The position numbers and the translations under genes were made by a program. DNA of 51,848 nt, taken from contig PLED01000111.1 in NCBI GenBank assembly GCA_003136355.1, positions 6,249 to 58,096 of the forward strand, read 5' to 3'. Origin of the DNA: Vulcanimicrobiota bacterium. GTDB lineage: Bacteria > Vulcanimicrobiota > Vulcanimicrobiia > Vulcanimicrobiales > Vulcanimicrobiaceae. Position 1 is the first letter of the stretch. Each line of letters begins with the position of its first letter. Below are positions 18,198-26,003 of the stretch, one piece after another. The notes below the pieces were generated by a model. The model made no database searches. It was not told where the DNA came from and was given only the letters and a program-made list of their open reading frames with translations.

Positions 18198-18500
18198 CTA
18201 TGTTTTGCCGGGCCGTGGCGGCCTGTCGGGTGTAGGAACACCCAAAATCTGTGCGGCATTTTGTCTCACCTCGTAGGCAGCATCAGTCAACAGGCGCTTC
18301 GCGAGTCCTTGCCCACGAGCGGGATCAATCTTGTTTAGGCTTATGAGGGCCGCGCTTCGCACGTGATGGGTACGCGACGATACAGCCTTTTCAAGCGCAT
18401 CGGCGGCTGCTAATCCATGTGCGGCTAGTTGTTCAGCGAGAGCGTAACATTTTGGCCACTGCGATTTTATCAGAGCTTCAGCTTCACTAGCGAACTGCAT
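18198..18500 (-). CDS. HEAT-repeat small protein
   Basis: 100 residues made of about two and a half HEAT-type helical pairs: LAAADALEKAVSSRTHHVRSAALISLNKI and RGQGLAKRLLTDAAYEVRQNAAQILG, with the typical V-R-x-x-A. Such modules mediate protein binding. It is downstream of, and overlaps by 14 bases, a small HTH gene on the same strand. ATG at 18500. The role in the element is unknown; it may modulate the neighbouring restriction system. Confidence 0.65.
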   Translation of the reverse strand: MQFASEAEALIKSQWPKCYALAEQLAAHGLAAADALEKAVSSRTHHVRSAALISLNKIDPARGQGLAKRLLTDAAYEVRQNAAQILGVPTPDRPPRPGKT

Positions 18501-18762
18501 ATTTCACGTCGGACTTTTCACCATAAGACTGTGATGTACGATTTTGGCACTCCTTGCATCGACATAAGCTGCCCTGGCAACTACTAAAGGTTTCTAGATA
18601 ATTAATGGTTGTACATGCAAACGGGCCTTTTGTTCTTTGGAACGCGAGTACAATCTCCGATAGCTTAATCCGATTGAGTGGATGCGGTCGACGGCCCGCC
18701 CGGATAGCTTGGAGTGTCGAATGAGCTAAGCCGCTTTGCTTTTCTAGCCAGGACATCGGCAT
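18487..18762 (-). CDS. Putative small HTH protein upstream of hsdM
   Basis: 91 residues. SWLEKQSGLAHSTLQAIRAGRRPHPLNRIKLSEIVLAF resembles an XRE-type HTH. The C-terminal half is cysteine-containing (CQGSLCRCKECQ) and could bind metal. The frame is closed by a TAA just above, and an overlapping frame (18665-18931) is also open, so a frameshifted longer gene is possible. It lies divergent to hsdM, where a control protein would sit. Low certainty. Confidence 0.4.
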   Translation of the reverse strand: MPMSWLEKQSGLAHSTLQAIRAGRRPHPLNRIKLSEIVLAFQRTKGPFACTTINYLETFSSCQGSLCRCKECQNRTSQSYGEKSDVKYAVR

Positions 18763-18931
18763 GGTCTTTAGCGCTGGAAGTATCTTCGTAACCCAAATAC
18801 TGGTCCATCCATTTGAGGCCGAGCCGGAGTGACGCGCTTATCGTAGGGGCGCAGCGATTCGAAGCGCGGCGCCCGGATTTCTCACTGCCGCGCGACCCGG
18901 GTTGATTTAGGATTTGGCGACATTCTCTCAT

Positions 18932-19101
18932 ACTAAAGGTCGGTTGACGGAATGGGTAACGAGCTTTTCCCAGCGCACCGGGCCGTAAAGTGCGGTGCGG
19001 GTCCTGTGCCTTGTGAGGAGGCCCGCGCCTTATCGATGAACTGACTCCACCCAGGGGGCGCGGCCCCGCCTCCTCCAGCCTGCCATTACGATTGAGGACC
19101 G
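18932..19101 (+). promoter_or_regulatory. Structured leader upstream of hsdM
   Basis: About 170 bases without a convincing gene. It contains a hairpin near 19005-19030 (GCGGG-T-CCT pairing with AGG-CCCGC) and a small stem GGGGC-GCG-GCCCC near 19055. GAGGA 5 bases before the hsdM ATG is a good ribosome site. Probably the hsd promoter and leader; no clear -35/-10 pair was found. Confidence 0.35.
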
Positions 19102-20547
19102 ATGTTCGAACAAGCCTTCAAGAATATAGATGACGTTCTGCGCAAGGATGCCGGTTGTTCCAGCGAGCTGGATTATATCGAGCAAACGTCTTGGGTGCTG
19201 TTTCTGAAGTACCTGGATGCGCTAGAACAAGACAAATCGATTGAGGCGGCGCTTGAGGGGAAGCCCTATAAGTTCATCCTGGAAAACAAATATCGCTGGG
19301 AAGCTTGGGCCGCGCCGAAAGGCAAGGACGGCAAGATTGACGCCAACCGTGCAATGACTGGCGATGATCTACGTGATTTTGTTAACGCGAAGCTATTTCC
19401 ATATCTCCACGGCTTTAAGACACGCGCTGAAGGCCCGAACACCATCGAATACAAAATCGGTGAGATCTTTGGCGAGCTTCGGAACAAATTCCAAAGTGGA
19501 TATAGCCTTCGCGCTGTCATCGATGAGATGGACGAGCTACGGTTTCGTTCGCAAACAGAAAAGCATGAGTTATCGCACCTTTATGAAGCCAAACTCCGCA
19601 ACATGGGCAATGCAGGCCGGAATGGCGGCGAGTACTATACGCCGCGTCCGCTCATACGCGCAATAATTAATGTGGTCAAGCCTGAGATTGGTCAGCGGAT
19701 TTATGATGGAGCCTTAGGCTCTGGCGGCTTTCTCTGTGAAGCCTTCGATTACTTAAGAAAGAGGCCGGGCCTCACGACCAAAGACGTCAAGAAGATTCAG
19801 AATCATACTTTTTACGGTAAAGAAAAGAAGAGCCTGGCTTACGTGATTGGGATCATGAATATGATTCTTCACGGAATCGAAGCGCCCAACGTTCTTCACA
19901 CGAATACATTGGCCGAAAATATCATGGATATCCAGGAGAAGGACCGCTTTGATATCGTGATGACCAATCCGCCGTTCGGCGGTAAAGAGCATAAAGAGGT
20001 ACAGCAGAATTTCACCATACGTTCAGGCGAAACGGCCTATCTCTTCTTGCAACATTTCATGAAGTTTTTGAAGGCAGGAGGTAGAGCAGGCCTGGTCATC
20101 AAGAATACGTTTCTCTCCAACGGCGATGCTACAAACCTTCGCAAAGAGCTGCTCGAAACATGCAACGTTCACACTATCCTGGATCTTCCGGGCGGTGCAT
20201 TTCAGGGCGCCGGTGTTAAAACGGTAGTACTATTCTTCGAGAAGGGAGCTCCGACTCGAAGGATATGGTTCTATCAACTTAATCCAGGTCGCAGTCTTGG
20301 CAAAACCAATCCGCTCAACGATGCCGACCTTAAAGAGTTTGTCGAACTCCAGAAGAGGTTGGCTGATTCTCCGAATTCTTGGTCCATTGATGTCTCGAAG
20401 CTCAATAAAAGAACGTATGATCTATCCGTAAAGAACCCGAGCAATGGCGGCGATATTCAGCGACTACCGCAAGAGATTGTCGAAGAGATCGAAGCGTTGG
20501 ACAGTCAGAGCGCCCTGGTTCTCGGACGTATTAGAGAACTTTTATGA
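19102..20547 (+). CDS. hsdM: Type I restriction-modification DNA methyltransferase subunit
   Basis: 481 residues. The N-terminal helical HsdM_N domain (about 5-130) is followed by the N6-adenine methyltransferase domain with motif I YDGALGSGGFLCEAF (about 200) and catalytic motif IV NPPFGG (about 290). With HsdS it methylates host DNA; with HsdR it forms the translocating nuclease. The HsdS ATG overlaps its stop by four bases. Base composition here is plainly AT-richer than the core chromosome, a sign of transfer. It looks intact. Confidence 0.97.
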   Translation: MFEQAFKNIDDVLRKDAGCSSELDYIEQTSWVLFLKYLDALEQDKSIEAALEGKPYKFILENKYRWEAWAAPKGKDGKIDANRAMTGDDLRDFVNAKLFPYLHGFKTRAEGPNTIEYKIGEIFGELRNKFQSGYSLRAVIDEMDELRFRSQTEKHELSHLYEAKLRNMGNAGRNGGEYYTPRPLIRAIINVVKPEIGQRIYDGALGSGGFLCEAFDYLRKRPGLTTKDVKKIQNHTFYGKEKKSLAYVIGIMNMILHGIEAPNVLHTNTLAENIMDIQEKDRFDIVMTNPPFGGKEHKEVQQNFTIRSGETAYLFLQHFMKFLKAGGRAGLVIKNTFLSNGDATNLRKELLETCNVHTILDLPGGAFQGAGVKTVVLFFEKGAPTRRIWFYQLNPGRSLGKTNPLNDADLKEFVELQKRLADSPNSWSIDVSKLNKRTYDLSVKNPSNGGDIQRLPQEIVEEIEALDSQSALVLGRIRELL

Positions 20548-21707
20548 GTAAAAGATGGCCGACTCGTCCGTTTGAGAGCGTCGTTGACTCTAGAGGTTCC
20601 GGTAGTACTGGGCTTCCAACAAAATTGTGGAGCGAGTCTGGATCCTATCCGGTCATCGGGCAAGGCTCGGAACAAATTGAAGGCTGGACGGATCGCCAGG
20701 ACCTGCTTGTCACGCCAAATCCGAGTATCGTACTGTACGGCGGCCACACACGTCGCGTTAAACGGGTAACGACACCATTTGTTCCGGGACCTAACGTCAA
20801 ACTCTTACAACCGCACTCGGGTCTTGATTCCGCGTTCTTGACATACTTCTTGATGCACCTGCCAATTGAGAACCGTGGTTACGCGGACCATTTTCCGCTT
20901 GTCCGCAAATCATTGATACCCCTTCCCCCGCTATCGGAACAGCGACGAATAGTCGACATTCTCGACAAAACATTCGAAAACATCGCGATCGCGAGCGCCA
21001 ATACTGAGAAAAACATCGCCAATGCGAAAGAGTTGTTTCAGAGTGAGCTGGACGCCATCTTTGAGCCGCGCGGTGGCGAATGGGAGCTACTAACGGTGAG
21101 GGATTTGGTGAACCGCGATGTCCTTCATAAGCCGTTTGACGGCAATCATGGGGACGCACATCCAACGCGGCGGGATTACGTGAGCGTGGGCGTCCCATTT
21201 CTTATGACTTCGGACCTTCATAACGGTCTTGCTGATACGCGCAACTGTAAGCATATATCTCGGAAAATGGCCGATGCATTGCGCACTGGATTTGCGCGTG
21301 ACAACGATGTGCTTCTTTCACATAAAGGGACCATCGGTAAGGCTGCGGTCCTGCATACCGATCTCGATTATGTAATTTTAACGCCTCAGTTGACCTCGTA
21401 TCGCGTAGTCGACCCCAGACGTCTGTTAAATCGATATTTGTACTACTACTTCCAAAATACAGGCTTTCAGCGGACCATGTCTCTCTTGGCTGGGGCTGGT
21501 TCTACTCGTTCGTACTTAGGAATTACCAAACAGCTGGACTTACCCATAGCGATCCCCCCTCTTCCTGAGCAAAGACAAATAACGGCACGCCTTGATAAAT
21601 TGTCCGAGACAACGCTCATAGCATCTGACCTATACAGAAAAAAGTCTCTTCTCATTATGAATCTCAAACCGTCCGTTCTCCACGCGGCCTTCGACGGTGA
21701 GCTGTAG
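20544..21707 (+). CDS. hsdS: Type I restriction-modification specificity subunit
   Basis: 387 residues with the two-fold repeat of HsdS. Each target-recognition domain is closed by the conserved helix entry PPLSEQRRIVDILDK (about 132) and PPLPEQRQITARLDK (about 342). Each domain reads one half of a bipartite DNA target; the halves here share little sequence, so the target is asymmetric. The start overlaps the hsdM stop and the end shares bases with the hsdR GTG. Confidence 0.95.
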   Translation: MSKRWPTRPFESVVDSRGSGSTGLPTKLWSESGSYPVIGQGSEQIEGWTDRQDLLVTPNPSIVLYGGHTRRVKRVTTPFVPGPNVKLLQPHSGLDSAFLTYFLMHLPIENRGYADHFPLVRKSLIPLPPLSEQRRIVDILDKTFENIAIASANTEKNIANAKELFQSELDAIFEPRGGEWELLTVRDLVNRDVLHKPFDGNHGDAHPTRRDYVSVGVPFLMTSDLHNGLADTRNCKHISRKMADALRTGFARDNDVLLSHKGTIGKAAVLHTDLDYVILTPQLTSYRVVDPRRLLNRYLYYYFQNTGFQRTMSLLAGAGSTRSYLGITKQLDLPIAIPPLPEQRQITARLDKLSETTLIASDLYRKKSLLIMNLKPSVLHAAFDGEL

Positions 21708-24046
21708 TGCATTGGGAGCTCAACGAGGCTGACACTCGTGCGCAATTCGTTGACCCCGCCTTAAAAGCCGCTGGATGGGGTGTTGTTAATGACAGTCGCG
21801 TAATGCGTGAATACCATATCACCAGGGGCCGCCTTCAGGGACACGGCAAGCGAAGTCGAGCCGAAATCGGCGATTATATTCTAATCTATCGCAACCACAT
21901 GTTAGGCGTTGTGGAAGCGAAGCGAGTTGGCCTCGTCTATACCGAAGGTCTGGCTCAAGCTAAAACATATTCACAGATGCTCGATGCACGGTTCGCATTC
22001 GCGACCAACGGAACGCGTATCTACCAAGTTGATATGCTCACGGGTCAGGAAGGCGACGTGGAAGCCTATCCCACTCCCGACCAGCTCTGGAACGTCGTCT
22101 TCGCCGAGCAGAATATTTGGCGCGATAGATTTGCAAGTGTTCCCTTTGAGGATAGGGGAGGCACATGGGGCTCGCGCTATTACCAGGACATTGCTGTAAA
22201 TAATGTTCTAGAGGCAATTGCTAAGGGCCAGAAGCGCATACTGCTGACGTTAGCAACCGGTACTGGGAAGACCATGATTGCCTTCCAAATTGCCTGGAAG
22301 TTATTCCAGAGCAGATGGACACTTCAGGGGAACCAAGAGCGTAGGCCCCGTGTGCTCTTTCTCGCGGACAGAAACTTTCTCGCAAATCAAGCCTTCAACG
22401 ACTTCTCTGCCTTCGCCGAAGATGCACTGGTTCGTATAAGTCCGGATGAAATTCGCAAAACCGCTAAGGTTCCGAAGAACGGCAACATCTTCTTCACTAT
22501 TTTTCAGACATTCATGACGAGCCCAGCCGAGGGAGAAAATACCCACTTCACTTTTCATGGCTACCCTCCTGACTACTTTGACTTTATCGTCATAGACGAG
22601 TGTCATCGCGGCGGCGCAAACGATGAGGGTACGTGGCGCGCGATCCTAGAATATTTTTCACCTGCCGTCCAGCTTGGTCTTACTGCTACACCCAAGCGTA
22701 AAGACAATGTTGACACCTATGCATACTTTGGCGAACCCGTTTATACTTATTCCCTTAAGCAAGGCATAAACGATGGGTTTTTGACCCCATTCAAGGTCCG
22801 GCAAATCTCAAGCACCCTGGATGAGTACGTCTATACACCAGATGATAACGTTGTGGAAGGCGACGTTGAATTGGGAAGGCGCTACACCGAATCAGACTTC
22901 AATAAAGTCATCGAGATTAGGGAGCGAGAGGCGTTCCGAGTAAAACAAATCATGGACATGATAGATCAACGGGAGAAAACGCTAGTTTTTTGTGCGACAC
23001 AGGACCACGCTTTAGCCGTTCGCGATCTGATTAACCAAGATAAGACCAGCGCAGACCCAAACTACTGCGTTCGTGTTACCGCGAATGATGGTGCTCTGGG
23101 TGAGCAATTTCTACGCGACTTTCAAGACAACGAAAAGACTATCCCGACTATACTTACAACATCGCAGAAGCTTTCGACCGGCGTTAATGCAAGAAACGTT
23201 CGGAACATCGTCCTCATGCGCCCCATTAATTCGATGATTGAATTTAAGCAAATTATCGGGCGCGGCACGAGGCTCTACGAAGGCAAAGACTATTTCACAA
23301 TTTACGACTTCGTAAAAGCGCACGAGCATTTTAGCGACCCCACCTGGGATGGCGAACCTGAGGACGAAACAGTGGACCGAAAACCTAAAGGGCCACGCAA
23401 AGAGCGGCCTCCAAAGCCTCGCCCACACGAGCCCACGGAAAAGGTGAGAATCGTACTAAGCGATGGCAAGGTCCGGCAAATTCAGAGCATGGTTCAAACC
23501 AGTTTTTGGAGCGCGGATGGTCGGCCAATGTCTGCCCAGCAGTTCCTTGAGAGATTATACGGGGATCTGCCCGAGTTTTTTAAAAGCGAAAAAGAGCTGC
23601 GCCAAATCTGGAGTGTCCCGTCGACCCGAAAAGCTCTTGTGGAACGACTGGCGGAGAAAGGATTTGGCAAAGAGCAGCTGGCTGAAATGCAACGCATTAT
23701 TGACGCCGATAAGAGCGATATTTTCGATGTGCTTGGCTATGTTGCTTTTGCGCTGCCGACTGAAACTCGCCAGGATAGAGCTGGTAAAGCCAAACGCGAT
23801 ATTGCCGACAACTTCAATGGAAAGCAGCTGGCCTTTATTGATTTTGTTTTGGGTCAGTACGTTCGCGAGGGAGAAGAGGAACTGGATCCGGTTAAGCTGT
23901 CTCCCCTCTTAAAGCTCAAATACAATGCGATTTCAGATGCCACGCGCGACCTTGGAGATCCGGCATCAATCCGAAACATGTTCATAGATTTCCAAAAATA
24001 TCTGTATCAGTCGCAACCTCGGCTTAGCGGCCAAATGCAGCCTTGA
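21707..24046 (+). CDS. hsdR: Type I restriction enzyme motor/nuclease subunit
   Basis: 779 residues, EcoEI-like. N-terminal nuclease with IGDYILIYRNHMLGVVEAKR (D ... E-x-K, about 40-65), then SF2 helicase: Walker A LATGTGKTM (about 180), DECHR box (about 298), TATPKRKD, and motif VI IIGRGTRLY (about 520). The charged linker PKGPRKERPPKPRP precedes the C-terminal HsdM/S-docking helical domain. GTG start in TAGTG, overlapping the hsdS stop, gives translational coupling. No inactivating change seen. Confidence 0.96.
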   Translation: MHWELNEADTRAQFVDPALKAAGWGVVNDSRVMREYHITRGRLQGHGKRSRAEIGDYILIYRNHMLGVVEAKRVGLVYTEGLAQAKTYSQMLDARFAFATNGTRIYQVDMLTGQEGDVEAYPTPDQLWNVVFAEQNIWRDRFASVPFEDRGGTWGSRYYQDIAVNNVLEAIAKGQKRILLTLATGTGKTMIAFQIAWKLFQSRWTLQGNQERRPRVLFLADRNFLANQAFNDFSAFAEDALVRISPDEIRKTAKVPKNGNIFFTIFQTFMTSPAEGENTHFTFHGYPPDYFDFIVIDECHRGGANDEGTWRAILEYFSPAVQLGLTATPKRKDNVDTYAYFGEPVYTYSLKQGINDGFLTPFKVRQISSTLDEYVYTPDDNVVEGDVELGRRYTESDFNKVIEIREREAFRVKQIMDMIDQREKTLVFCATQDHALAVRDLINQDKTSADPNYCVRVTANDGALGEQFLRDFQDNEKTIPTILTTSQKLSTGVNARNVRNIVLMRPINSMIEFKQIIGRGTRLYEGKDYFTIYDFVKAHEHFSDPTWDGEPEDETVDRKPKGPRKERPPKPRPHEPTEKVRIVLSDGKVRQIQSMVQTSFWSADGRPMSAQQFLERLYGDLPEFFKSEKELRQIWSVPSTRKALVERLAEKGFGKEQLAEMQRIIDADKSDIFDVLGYVAFALPTETRQDRAGKAKRDIADNFNGKQLAFIDFVLGQYVREGEEELDPVKLSPLLKLKYNAISDATRDLGDPASIRNMFIDFQKYLYQSQPRLSGQMQP

Positions 24047-24107
24047 TTAGTCTCGTCGTGCCTCGACAGGAGGTCCCAAACGGGGGTGGTCGTAACCGGG
24101 TTTGCGT

Positions 24108-24527
24108 ATGGCGGATGGCCGCGTGACAACAGCCGCAGGCGAACTTCAGGCTATTCTTTTCGCTTTGTTGGGCGTCGTCAACAGGGACACGGGCAACGTG
24201 TCGTTGACCGAAATTTTCAGTGGCCTACAGACTGCGGGGTTCCCTTTTTCCCCGCAGTTTTTCGTATTGATGAAGTTTAAGAATCCTAAGTCTGAGTCGT
24301 TTGAGACCCACCTTCAGATCGATGATCCCAACGGCACAGTGATATGGAGTCCCCCTGACTCGACCTTGAATATTAGGCTTGATCCTCCGACCTTTGCGAT
24401 GCTGACCTTTGTGCAAGCAACTTTCAAGGCCCCCGGCCCGTATACCCTAAGGGCCTCCATCGATGGGGTGGAGGTGGCAAGTGAGGAATTTACGGTTCTT
24501 GAGGTAAAGACGGCAGTAGCAAAATGA
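24108..24527 (+). CDS. DUF6941-like beta-sandwich protein
   Basis: 139 residues. The pattern 'ILFALLGVVNRDTGNVSLTEIFSG ... FFVLMKFKNP ... HLQIDDPNGTVIW ... PGPYTLRASIDGVEVASEEFTV' has the strand order and the closing PGxYxxxxxxDG of DUF6941-type hypothetical proteins. ATG at 24108 preferred to the TTG two codons earlier. It is 61 bases after hsdR on the same strand and overlaps the next gene by four bases. Function unknown; the position suggests cargo travelling with the restriction system. Confidence 0.55.
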   Translation: MADGRVTTAAGELQAILFALLGVVNRDTGNVSLTEIFSGLQTAGFPFSPQFFVLMKFKNPKSESFETHLQIDDPNGTVIWSPPDSTLNIRLDPPTFAMLTFVQATFKAPGPYTLRASIDGVEVASEEFTVLEVKTAVAK

Positions 24528-24778
24528 CAATGGTAACAAGCGCCCCACCCCCTGCGTGCCTGGGAGCATCCTTGGCGCTCGTTTCGTCTCAGGCGCAAAC
24601 CTTCGTTGCCGTGGACGGCGCCCTAATTCCCGTCGAGGGTGCTAACGGGATGGTTTTTTCTGGACTTTTTGGATCGCCACGTTCGCTTGCCGTGAGCTTC
24701 TTCGAGCAACCTGGAATCATCGCGGATGATGAAGCGGACTACCTGACTTTTATCACGCCAGTTCCGCGCAATTTCTGA
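24524..24778 (+). CDS. Small unknown protein in the hsd-linked cassette
   Basis: 84 residues, start overlapping the previous stop (ATGA). No family recognised. It has a hydrophobic first third (ACLGASLALVSSQAQTFVAV) and an acidic stretch IIADDEADYLTF. Gene status rests on the overlap, the strand and the coding-like composition. Confidence 0.5.
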   Translation: MTMVTSAPPPACLGASLALVSSQAQTFVAVDGALIPVEGANGMVFSGLFGSPRSLAVSFFEQPGIIADDEADYLTFITPVPRNF

Positions 24779-24794
24779 TCAGCCGTAACAGGGT

Positions 24795-25436
24795 GTGCCG
24801 CCGCCAAAAATAAGGCACCGTTTAGACCACACGCACTTCACACCCGCCAATGACGAGATACTAGCTCAGGGCGACGTACTATGTGATTTGCCGATGGCCA
24901 TGCTTTCCATCGAGTTGGAGTGGCTCGAAGATGCCGAAGGCGGCTACCGACGCGCTCTTAATCCACCTAAAAACGGCCAAGGTTTGCTGTTAGCTGAAGG
25001 CCGCGTACTGCCAGCCATGCTATTGTCATTCACCTGTGATATATGCAAAGTGCTGAAGAGCTTCATCGACAATGGCGGACAGGACGCTACGAGCTTTGTT
25101 GTGCATGCAGCTCCAATACTGTCTCTACCAGACGACAAGAACGCGGCAGGTGTCATCCGAGCTGGTAAGCAGTATAACGGTCTGTATTTGCCAGCGACGG
25201 GCGGCCTTCCCGACAGTTATGTCGATTTCTCTCTGTATCAACCCCTGTCAATCCGAACGGTCCTAAAGCATACGCTTCAACGCATCACCGGCCTAACTGA
25301 ACCGGGGCGGATTTATTTGGCCGCGACGTATGCACAATATCTCGGGGATGATAGTAGGAGACAGGCGACTAGCTCGGTCCCGACTGACCTAGAGCGAACA
25401 TACCTAAATCAAGCAATTACCGTGGCCCGAATTTGA
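24795..25436 (+). CDS. Unknown protein with 'TCDI' signature
   Basis: 213 residues, GTG start 16 bases after the previous stop. The N-terminus has QGDVLCDLP, then LLSFTCDICKVLK (about 76-88), AAPILSLPD (about 104) and a helical C-terminus. The order G-D-(I/V), then S-x-T-C-D-I-x-K, then A-P-I is one I associate with a widespread unnamed family of hypothetical proteins near defence and mobile genes. The paired cysteines could be catalytic or metal-binding. Last gene of the element before the right attachment region. Confidence 0.55.
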   Translation: MPPPKIRHRLDHTHFTPANDEILAQGDVLCDLPMAMLSIELEWLEDAEGGYRRALNPPKNGQGLLLAEGRVLPAMLLSFTCDICKVLKSFIDNGGQDATSFVVHAAPILSLPDDKNAAGVIRAGKQYNGLYLPATGGLPDSYVDFSLYQPLSIRTVLKHTLQRITGLTEPGRIYLAATYAQYLGDDSRRQATSSVPTDLERTYLNQAITVARI

Positions 25437-25543
25437 CGCCCGGGACTGCCGCCCCGCCAGGGGCTCGCGTGGCACCCCTGTGGCACGGACCTCCTGACAC
25501 GAGCCGATGCTTGCCGATACCCGCCGGCAGGAAGATAAGGCAA

Positions 25544-25564
25544 AAGCCTCACAGGACGAGGCTT
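25544..25564. terminator. Hairpin, possible terminator of the hsd cassette
   Basis: AAGCCTC and GAGGCTT with the 7-base loop acaggac. It lies 108 bases after the last cassette gene. On the minus strand it is followed by TTTTGCC, so it would end leftward transcription better than rightward. Confidence 0.35.
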
Positions 25565-25792
25565 CCCGACACCTAACGCTACTCGTCGGTATCGCCGGAC
25601 TCAGATTCGATTCCCGTTGGCGACAAACGCACTAGGCCTTTCAGGCAAGTACCGAAAACCTCGCGCGCGCGGCCTCCCATTACGGTTGCCAAACGGTTGC
25701 CGTCGCTTCACTCGGCGAGATCGGTTCGGCGCTCTTCTTTGCCACGTGGGAGCGCCGATGGTGGCGGCGAAAACGGCCCGCGCGGTCGTGAG

Positions 25793-25814
25793 GTGTGACC
25801 CGAGTGTGACCTGG
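25793..25814 (+). promoter_or_regulatory. Putative integrase arm site, right
   Basis: Starts GTGTGACCC and ends TGTGACCTGG, two substitutions from the copy at 9793-9814, same orientation. It lies 71 bases inside the right core repeat. Confidence 0.55.
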
Positions 25815-25885
25815 CGCTAGATTCCGGGTGATGCTCGCGGGAGCAGCCGAGCGAAACCGCCCGTATATCAAGGGTTTGCGCTGAC

Positions 25886-25925
25886 ATGGGAGAGTACGGG
25901 TCTGGTGGCCCGCACGGTCTTCAAA
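25886..25925 (+). repeat. attR core within tRNA-Sec
   Basis: Identical over 40 bases to 9621-9660. It ends exactly at the 3' end of the anticodon loop, so the crossover lies somewhere in the 5' half of the tRNA. Confidence 0.92.
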
Positions 25926-25981
25926 ACCGCTGAGGCCGGTGAAAGCCGGCTGGTAGGTTCGATTCCTACACTTTCCCGCCA
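25888..25981 (+). tRNA. selC: tRNA-Sec (anticodon TCA)
   Basis: 94 bases with all hallmarks of bacterial selenocysteine tRNA. The 8-base acceptor stem is GGGAGAGT/ACTTTCCC, and the 6-base D stem with 4-base loop is CGGGTC-TGGT-GGCCCG. The anticodon loop CTTCAAA has TCA at 25921-25923; its stem has four clear pairs plus an A/C position. The long variable arm is GCCGG-tgaaag-CCGGC, the T arm is GTAGG-TTCGATT-CCTAC (8+5 domain), the discriminator is G and CCA is encoded. It inserts selenocysteine at UGA with SelB. Its 5' half coincides with the attachment core. Confidence 0.96.
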
Positions 25982-26003
25982 AGTTGCCAGAAACCGCGAT
26001 AAA

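Larger units (their letters stand above)
25437..25885. other. Right-end non-coding region of the element
   Basis: About 450 bases with no supportable gene. It contains a perfect stem AAGCCTC/GAGGCTT (25544-25564, 7-base loop) and, close to the tRNA, the second copy of the TGTGACC double repeat (25793-25814). A weak TATATC at 25864-25869 could be a -10 box for selC; no good -35 was found. Confidence 0.55.
9621..25925. mobile_element. Integrated element in selC (satellite or genomic island)
   Basis: The limits are an exact 40-base direct repeat (9621-9660 and 25886-25925). This is the 5' half of tRNA-Sec down to the last base of the anticodon loop. Inside are a tyrosine integrase, an excisionase-like HTH, a repressor-like gene, replication genes and a defence cargo. 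The content is visibly AT-richer in 18.4-25.4 kb than the flanks. Integration at tRNA genes, including selC, is established for tyrosine integrases. No capsid, tail or conjugation genes are present, so if mobile it depends on a helper. Confidence 0.9.

Noticed and set aside
18173-25622. 15-base match GATTCGATTCCCGTT at about 18178 and 25608, which looks like a tRNA T-loop
   Set aside because: No tRNA structure around either copy, and a 15-base match is expected by chance in a window this size; not taken as a nested attachment site.
9793-25814. The two arm-site copies are exactly 16,000 bases apart
   Set aside because: Taken as coincidence; no biological meaning.
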